The notes beneath the pieces were generated by a model. The model was not told where the DNA came from. It made no database searches and saw only the letters and a list, made by a program, of their open reading frames with translations. A stretch of 64,000 bases of DNA from Streptomyces sp. STR69 (GTDB lineage: Bacteria > Actinomycetota > Actinomycetes > Streptomycetales > Streptomycetaceae): positions 726,076 to 790,075 of the forward strand of contig NZ_JALJRY010000001.1 in NCBI RefSeq assembly GCF_024519455.1, given 5' to 3'. Below, one piece after another: positions 59,012 to 64,000 of the stretch. Position 1 is the stretch's first letter. The number at the start of each line of letters is the position of its first letter. Position numbers and translations under genes: made by a program.

Positions 59012-59083
59012 GGACCCGACCTTAGAAGCCTGACATCCCTGGTCACCGAACCCCCCGGCAACTACACGCCCGCGCTGGCGGTG

Positions 59084-59290
59084 TCAGGGGAACAGCCCCT
59101 GCTCGGTCTCGGCCAGGATTCCCTGCTCGGCGAGCCGCTTGAGCTGCAGGCCGACGGTGTTGATGCTGTCGGTCGTGATCTCCACGCCCATCGCCTCACA
59201 CACAGCCCGCGCCCGCAGCGCGGCATTGGCCGCAGCGAAGACCGCCATGATCTGCTGGTAGGCCGGATGCTCTCTGCGCGCCCCCCCTTG
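59084..59290 (-). pseudogene. Winged-helix-like 3' fragment
   Basis: A coding-like frame ends at 59084 with YQQIMAVFAAANAALRARAV and LQLKRLAEQGILAETEQGLF. It resembles the short winged-helix tail that follows some Streptomyces mobile or regulatory genes. Upstream the same frame runs into Arg/Gly-rich nonsense, and no start with a ribosome site is present. The spacer 59291-59594 carries no gene that I can support, only AGTGTGACGC/AGTGTCGCAC near-repeats. Confidence 0.4.
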
Positions 59291-59594
59291 GCTGATCCCC
59301 CTCGGAGGGGACCCTCCCAAAAGAAGTGTGACGCTCCCCCGCAGAGTGTCGCACTTTCCCGCCCCGCCCCTCTGAGACAGAACATCCCCTCGCGCCCGCT
59401 TTGCCAACGGCCAGCGAAGACTCGCCCCATACCCGACAAGACCACAGGTCCAGCCGTGAAGGAAGCTAAAGAGCACTCCACACCTTCAGGTGGATTGGAG
59501 CCAGGACACACGGTCGATACCCGTGCACACGTGCTGAGCTGAGCCCGCGCAAGATCACGCAGCCTCCAGCTCGAACCCCAGAAAGGGGACACCT

Positions 59595-60344
59595 GTGCGC
59601 CACAAGGGACGGGTCAGGACATGGCTCGCCGCCGCAGCCGCTGCCACCGCACTGTTCATGTCACCGACTTCGACGGCCAGCGCCGACGCCCGGGCTCCGC
59701 AGGCCGGCCGCTACCTGAACCTGCACCAGTGCGTGTACATGCCCGCCCAGGTCGTCGACTACTTCACCACCGCGGTGCCGAGCCGCGACGGCCGCTTCAC
59801 GACCGGCACGAACACCTCCAACACCGCCGAGACGAGCCGCTCCTGCGGCGCGGGTGACGGAAACTTCAAACCGTCGTCCCCATGGGCAGGCGTCCAGTCG
59901 CTCGACCTCAGCGCCGCCCGCTATCTGAATCTCCACCAGTGCGTCTACTACTCCGACGCCCAGCACGACCACATCACAACGGTCGCGAACGTCGGGGCCC
60001 CCGAGTTCGCCGCACACTCGAACGTCTCCAACACCCCCGACACAGCCCCCAACTGCGGCCCGGGACAAGTCCAGCACCACCTCGTCCCCCTGCTCTCCGA
60101 CGTCAAGGCCCTCGACCTCACCGCCGGGCAGTACGTCAACCTCCAGCAGTGCGTCTACTACTACGGCCAAAGCCCGTTCAACGACCACTTCACCACGGTG
60201 GTGCCGACAACCCGCGACGGCCGTTTCGCCACCGGGACCAAGGTCTCCAACACCGCCGACACCACCCCGACCTGCGGCACCGGCGACGGCAACTTCACCC
60301 TCATCCCCCTCCTCTCCGGCACCAAGGCCCTCTCCCGAACCTGA
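59595..60344 (+). CDS. Secreted protein of three 67-residue disulfide repeats
   Basis: A 249-residue protein with a Sec signal (TWLAAAAAATALFMSPTSTA) and three tandem repeats at about 39-105, 108-175 and 178-246. Each has Y(L/V)NLxQCVYY-type opening, then DH/DYFTT and a second Cys in CGxGDGNF (SCGAGDGNF, NCGPGQVQH, TCGTGDGNF), closing with SGTKALxL-like residues. Two cysteines per repeat suggest one disulfide each. No enzymatic motif is seen; surface or ligand binding is my guess. GTG 59595 follows AAAGGGGA. Confidence 0.75.
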   Translation: MRHKGRVRTWLAAAAAATALFMSPTSTASADARAPQAGRYLNLHQCVYMPAQVVDYFTTAVPSRDGRFTTGTNTSNTAETSRSCGAGDGNFKPSSPWAGVQSLDLSAARYLNLHQCVYYSDAQHDHITTVANVGAPEFAAHSNVSNTPDTAPNCGPGQVQHHLVPLLSDVKALDLTAGQYVNLQQCVYYYGQSPFNDHFTTVVPTTRDGRFATGTKVSNTADTTPTCGTGDGNFTLIPLLSGTKALSRT

Positions 60345-60560
60345 CGCAGATCCCGATCCGGCCCGCACCGGGACCCATCCTGCCTCGGTGCGGCCGACCA
60401 TACATGGCAGGTCATCTCGAACTGCCCCTTCGGCCACGACATTCGGGCTCGACCTGGTCCAAGCCTTCCGGGCAAGTCGATTACCACAATGACCCATGCT
60501 CAAATATTTCATCTGAATTCACCGGACAAGCCTCAGGAAAATATCCCGCACGCTCCACAA
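60345..60560. other. Boundary of lower-GC accessory segment
   Basis: No gene. Base composition drops sharply at about 60480 (ATTACCACAATGACCCATG, then AAATATTTCATCTG). From here to about 63250 the DNA is visibly richer in A/T than the rest of the window. Confidence 0.55.
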
Positions 60561-61466
60561 CTAGTCCATCAAGAATGCCATGAGAGCCGAGGCCAGCTGA
60601 TTACTGTATTCGTCGCAGCGATCCAACAACTGATGGCCCACCCTCGAGGTGATCAGCTCATCGTGCCCTAGAGCGGCCAGGATTGCTTCATGGCAGGCAC
60701 CTTCAATTTCTAGATTTCTCGTGCCGAAATATCCCAAATCATACGAACGGAGATACCCGCCAACACTGTCAAGGTAGCGCTCACGATCTCCTTCTCCCTT
60801 CACCAGAGTGAGTGAGCTCTTCATGTACTTGTCGAGGTAGTCGGCCAGCTCGCGAGCAAGGTGGATGATTCTACCGGTCTGTGCCTCGCTCAGCTCTCCC
60901 AACGCTTCCGCAAGCATGAGCCAACCATTGATGGCCTCCAACTGGAAGCTCTCAGCGAATTCCGGCTCAATCTCAGACTCGAACAATGGTGCAGAGCAGA
61001 GTTCGATGACGGCCTGCTGCAGTCCTCTATTAGTCTCCCCATCCATCTGCGCCTGGCCATTTTGGATCAGAGAATCGACAGCCGCAGGGTCCACTCCCCA
61101 TTCCCCCGGCATAGCGATCCTGAGAAGCGGTGCCTGCAGTCTGTGCAGAGCAAGATAGGCAGCCTGATTGCGCTGCCTTCGCGACATGACACTGAGCTGA
61201 GCCGACAGCGCATTATCCTCATGCCAGTCCAACTGACCCACCACTCCACTCGCCAGGCATCCGCTATCGTCAAGAAATCGAGGCCTGAGATCACTACCAC
61301 GAAATAACAATGTCCGGAGAGAGCTGGGCTCGGCCCATGCGGCGAAGCCGAAGATCATTCGGCTTGTCACCTGTTCACCAATGTCATCGATGAGGATACG
61401 CCCTCGATACGACCGAATTCCCACCTTGCCTTGACGGCGAGGGACATCCGCGCTTGGACTGCTCAC
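60561..61466 (-). CDS. Unknown helical protein in toxin-immunity region, with TTA codon
   Basis: A 301-residue protein. The N-terminal 60 residues are beta-like (GIRSYRGRILIDDIGEQVTS), the rest largely helical (LSVMSRRQRNQAAYLALHRL; IIHLARELADYLDKYMKSSL; EGACHEAILAALGHDELITS). It has no signal peptide. Leucine codon 54 is TTA (61305-61307), so translation should require bldA tRNA. The start at GTG 61466 has a weak ribosome site. Low GC and position after the toxin suggest an immunity or cargo-linked role; no family is recognised. Confidence 0.6.
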   Translation of the reverse strand: MSSPSADVPRRQGKVGIRSYRGRILIDDIGEQVTSRMIFGFAAWAEPSSLRTLLFRGSDLRPRFLDDSGCLASGVVGQLDWHEDNALSAQLSVMSRRQRNQAAYLALHRLQAPLLRIAMPGEWGVDPAAVDSLIQNGQAQMDGETNRGLQQAVIELCSAPLFESEIEPEFAESFQLEAINGWLMLAEALGELSEAQTGRIIHLARELADYLDKYMKSSLTLVKGEGDRERYLDSVGGYLRSYDLGYFGTRNLEIEGACHEAILAALGHDELITSRVGHQLLDRCDEYSNQLASALMAFLMD

Positions 61467-61607
61467 TCCGGATCTTCAACAGCCTAGCCCGTGCCCGACC
61501 TGGCGATGATCTGCACCGGATCAGGCCGTTCACCCCGGACAGGAACCAACGCGGCATCATAAACACCAGATCAGTGGTACGTAAGAACGATTGGGTATGT
61601 ACCTCGC

Positions 61608-62036
61608 CTACTCAATTGCCTCAACGTGAATAGGTTCAGCACCTCCCAGATAAAGAAAGAATCCCGCATCCTCTTGATCAATCTTTTCTGGCGGAACCAC
61701 ATACATTCCCGCAGTGGGTGCGGGAGACCAGCCGAGATCGCGCGGGGGATTATATTCCTCGTAATGCTCAACATAAAGCCGTGCCGGTGGGATAGAAACA
61801 GTACAGATATCCCCTGGGTGGAGCTCGCTAACTGCTGGTTCAACTAGATACGGCATCCATTCAGAACGCGAATCGTCAATCGGCAAAGAGAATTTTCCGT
61901 CCCATCGGAAATTCGAGGAGTTATCGATCACCCCCCATGGCCATTCAAGGGTGATCTGACCTGCACCCACGGAGACTACTTGAGCCCTCGCCGACTCACA
62001 AGACACGATGATTTCGTCACCGACCTGAGGAACCAT
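61608..62036 (-). CDS. Unknown 142-residue protein, possible immunity protein
   Basis: A beta-rich, acidic protein without signal peptide: MVPQVGDEIIVSCESARAQV, TLEWPWGVIDNSSNFRWDG, ELHPGDICTVSIPPARLYVE, and a C-terminus ending in EPIHVEAIE. It follows the Imm1-like fragment, whose last codons overlap its start. Low GC. The family is not recognised; the position in a toxin-immunity cassette is the only functional clue. Confidence 0.6.
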   Translation of the reverse strand: MVPQVGDEIIVSCESARAQVVSVGAGQITLEWPWGVIDNSSNFRWDGKFSLPIDDSRSEWMPYLVEPAVSELHPGDICTVSIPPARLYVEHYEEYNPPRDLGWSPAPTAGMYVVPPEKIDQEDAGFFLYLGGAEPIHVEAIE

Positions 62037-62157
62037 ATATCGTCACCCTACATTCTGGTCGCGCATCAATCAACACGTCAATATTCTCCGGGCTATCGAG
62101 GAGGGCAGCATTCTCGACATGCTCATCCCTGAATACTGCTTTGATTCCGCGCATCAT
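62017..62157 (-). pseudogene. N-terminal fragment of an Imm1-like immunity gene
   Basis: A 46-codon frame from ATG 62157 (or ATG 62154) to TGA at 62017-62019. It reads AVFRDEHVENAALLDSPENI followed by DVLIDARPEC, like the opening of Imm1-family immunity proteins (…EH…P…L..TPE.ID.LID). It is in the same frame as the upstream Imm1 gene and stops where the next gene starts, so it looks like a truncated immunity gene. Confidence 0.5.
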
Positions 62158-62220
62158 GCCTCGGATGAAATCGGCGTGGGCTTGGCATCTCTCAGCCTCC
62201 TCGCAGTTCGTGGCTCTACC

Positions 62221-62781
62221 TCACGCCCACGGATCCGTTACATCAGAGGTGTCGACGAAGTCCACGACAGGCTCTTCCCCCAGTCGCTGACCGTTCAATT
62301 CGCCCTGGACCCATTGAATGCACTGCGGCCTTTCTCCACTGCTTGTTCGGCAAAACTCCTCCAACACCAGCCGAACGCTGTCGAGCGGGATAGTGCTCCT
62401 AGGGTGATGGAACAGCGGATAACCCGGATCTGCAACCACCCGCGGATCAAAATCTGGCGGCTCCGGGTTGTCTGAAAGCCAGGTGTAGTCAAATATTTCA
62501 GACCTTCCGGTGCGCCGATCTGTGGCAAACCACATCAAGGCCCCGTAGCCCGTCGGCCTGTTTACAGCAACCCGCAGGTATGTATTCGGATTATTTTGGA
62601 CCGTCACACTTTCGAAACGATGATCCGAAAAACAGAACCATGCATCCTCGCCAGGTGACACCCACTTGCTCGACGAGTCTTCGAACCTCAGGTTCTCCAT
62701 CACCTCAGCGACCAGGCGGGAGCGATCTACTTCACTCTCGGCGTGACGCCATTCCTTGGAGAATAGAACATTCAATACCAC
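62221..62781 (-). CDS. Imm1-family immunity protein
   Basis: A 186-residue acidic cytoplasmic protein with Imm1-like features: YLRVAVNRPTGYGALMWFAT, then DFDPRVVADPGYPLFHHPRS and VRLVLEEFCRTSSGERPQCI before IQWVQGELNGQRLGEE. Imm1 proteins neutralise polymorphic-toxin tips, including deaminases. GTG 62781 has AAGGAAG 7 nt upstream and is preferred over the TTG at 62811 that abuts the toxin stop. It follows the toxin directly, as expected for a cognate pair. Confidence 0.8.
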   Translation of the reverse strand: MVLNVLFSKEWRHAESEVDRSRLVAEVMENLRFEDSSSKWVSPGEDAWFCFSDHRFESVTVQNNPNTYLRVAVNRPTGYGALMWFATDRRTGRSEIFDYTWLSDNPEPPDFDPRVVADPGYPLFHHPRSTIPLDSVRLVLEEFCRTSSGERPQCIQWVQGELNGQRLGEEPVVDFVDTSDVTDPWA

Positions 62782-62811
62782 GGAAAATCTTCCTTCATTC
62801 TCGACTGCCAA

Positions 62812-64000
62812 TCACTGGCCGACGAACTCCTGCACGCACATTCCGCCTCCCTCAAGCGGAGAATGCACTCTCAGCGTCGATCCCTTGGGCAAAAGTTTCG
62901 GTATTGCTACCGAGCACGAGTAGTCACCCTCACATGCCCCGCCCACCTTGGTTATTACAATGTCTGCTGAAGTGATTCCGCTCTTACTCTCCCTCATCAA
63001 GCAAGCAAATTGGGTATCCGGGTGCTCTGCAGCTGGAAATCTTCCATTGGAAGGCATCTTGACGCCAGCCTCTTCAAGAGCGCGGTTGGCCTTCTCAGCA
63101 AGAGCACTCCGCCCACTAATAAGCGGCTTCCCCAACTTGGTAGCGCTGCCGTCAGAATTGATCCGCACGGCCTGTCCCACGGTCTTGCCGTCATACGACG
63201 TCTCAGCAAGGTCCGCTGCCACACTTTCCGTGCCGCAGTTGTGCACCAGGACCGGCGTGGTCCCAGCCTCCACATAGTAGGTGTGGAGGCTGCCGATGGT
63301 CAGGTCGTAAGTCGTGGTGTTCGCGTGGTAAAGCCGAACGCCGGTTACCTCGGCCGTCCCGGTCGGAGTCTGGAGGACGTCGCCGGCCTTCAGGTCCTTG
63401 CCCTCGACGAATGCCGACTGGGTCTCGTCGTAGAAGGGGTGGTGGAAGGTCGTCGTCAGGTGCGCGCCCTGCGCGTCAGACGCGTCCTCGGCAGTCTTGG
63501 CGCTCTCCCCAGGCGTTGCCGAGGAGACCGCTGCGACCGTCTTGGCCGCCGACACCTGATCAGCGCCGTGGCCGTGGCTCGCGCCCAGTGCTCCCAGTAC
63601 CGCTGCCGACGCCGCCAGGCCGAACGCCGCCTTGCGGGCGACCTTCTTCGCCAGGGACTTCGCCCCTACCTTCACGCCCTGCTTCGCAGCAGCCTCGCCC
63701 GTCGCCTTGATCGTCAGGTCAACGAAGTCGTGGTCCGTGTGCGTCACAATCACCGCGGTGACCTTGTGGGCCTCCGTACCCGCCTCGCCCGGTACCGAGT
63801 TGGCGATCGTGTCGCCCACCCGCACCTGGTCGATCGCCTTCGTAGAGCCGCTGGCCATCAACACCCGCGTCGAACCGGTGAAACTGTGGGTCGGGCAAGT
63901 TCCAGACTTCGACTGCGAGTTGGTTCCCGCCCCCTCAGACTCCGTCGCAGAAGCCGCCTCATCCGTGGCATCCGCAGCCCCGGCGTCCCCGGCTTCAGTC
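62812..64000 (-). CDS. Polymorphic toxin, 3' part: HINT domain plus deaminase-like tip
   Basis: The frame is open through the window edge, so the 5' end is outside. From the edge it reads GTCPTHSFTGSTRVLMASG, the start of a pretoxin HINT domain (block A Cys). HINT block FHHPFYDETQSAFVEGKDL follows, and it ends YVEAGTTPVLVHNC, the Asn-Cys cleavage site. A hydrophobic Ala-rich insert lies between. The last 125 residues form the toxin: RFPAAEHPDTQFACLMRES, GGACEGDYSCSVAIPKLLPK and GSTLRVHSP, matching SCP1.201/DddA-like deaminases. The usual HxE is HPD. Its stop abuts the immunity gene. Confidence 0.82.
   Translation of the reverse strand, partial: TEAGDAGAADATDEAASATESEGAGTNSQSKSGTCPTHSFTGSTRVLMASGSTKAIDQVRVGDTIANSVPGEAGTEAHKVTAVIVTHTDHDFVDLTIKATGEAAAKQGVKVGAKSLAKKVARKAAFGLAASAAVLGALGASHGHGADQVSAAKTVAAVSSATPGESAKTAEDASDAQGAHLTTTFHHPFYDETQSAFVEGKDLKAGDVLQTPTGTAEVTGVRLYHANTTTYDLTIGSLHTYYVEAGTTPVLVHNCGTESVAADLAETSYDGKTVGQAVRINSDGSATKLGKPLISGRSALAEKANRALEEAGVKMPSNGRFPAAEHPDTQFACLMRESKSGITSADIVITKVGGACEGDYSCSVAIPKLLPKGSTLRVHSPLEGGGMCVQEFVGQ

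Noticed and set aside
62811..62811. TTG at 62811 as start of the Imm1 gene
   Set aside because: It directly abuts the toxin stop without a ribosome site, whereas GTG 62781 has AAGGAAG at good spacing.

Overview
The window is high-GC actinobacterial chromosome, almost certainly Streptomyces. The grounds are very high third-position GC, many GTG starts, a tRNA-Leu reading UUA (bldA), a pair of Rpf muralytic enzymes behind a c-di-AMP riboswitch, XRE/DUF397 and roadblock families, and a gene order that I recall as matching the S. coelicolor core chromosome around hutU, bldA and eno. Functional names come from reading motifs in translations; no database search was possible.

Layout. 0-3 kb: a decayed LuxR/LAL regulator, an orphan protein with an eCIS-cargo-like N-terminus, and an alpha/beta hydrolase. 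3-10 kb: the histidine-utilisation operon (hutU, an M20 amidohydrolase, hutF, hutI; mostly 4-nt overlaps) and a divergent PLP decarboxylase. 10-13 kb: three roadblock/LC7 proteins plus a PATAN/DUF4388-like protein; the first has a TTA codon. 13-14.5 kb: a decay zone with two head-to-head genes lacking their 5' ends and a TMEM175-like channel gene with an in-frame stop. 14.5-20.5 kb: RpiR regulator, an ammonia-lyase homologue without the Ala-Ser-Gly MIO triad, and an osmoprotectant ABC transporter. 20.5-23.3 kb: Tat-exported carbonic anhydrase, SulP transporter and a small membrane protein. 23.7-33 kb: cystathionine beta-synthase, SGNH hydrolase, thiolase, BI-1 protein, PobA and a methyltransferase. 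33.1 kb: bldA. 33.6-42.6 kb: LolD/FtsX-type ABC system, cyclopropane synthase, Ndh, a DUF501-Ppx/GppA fusion and DivIC. 42.7-49.9 kb: enolase, RpfA with riboswitch, RpfC, P450, MazG and a SurA-like lipoprotein. 50-57.8 kb: membrane and secreted proteins, an M16 protease-like gene with a helical partner, and an HATPase/XRE/DUF397 locus. 58-64 kb: accessory DNA with a three-repeat secreted protein and, at lower GC, the 3' end of a HINT-containing polymorphic toxin (deaminase-like tip) followed by a cassette of immunity-like genes, one of them a fragment.

How it fits together. Carbon/nitrogen catabolism (hut, PobA, thiolase), osmotic and bicarbonate transport, and core functions (enolase, DivIC, Ndh, Ppx) form the conserved backbone. 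Developmental control appears through bldA, whose UUA codon occurs in two genes of the same window (10311-10313 and 61305-61307), and through c-di-AMP control of the spore-wall enzyme RpfA. The right end is a horizontally acquired conflict locus and holds the least described genes.
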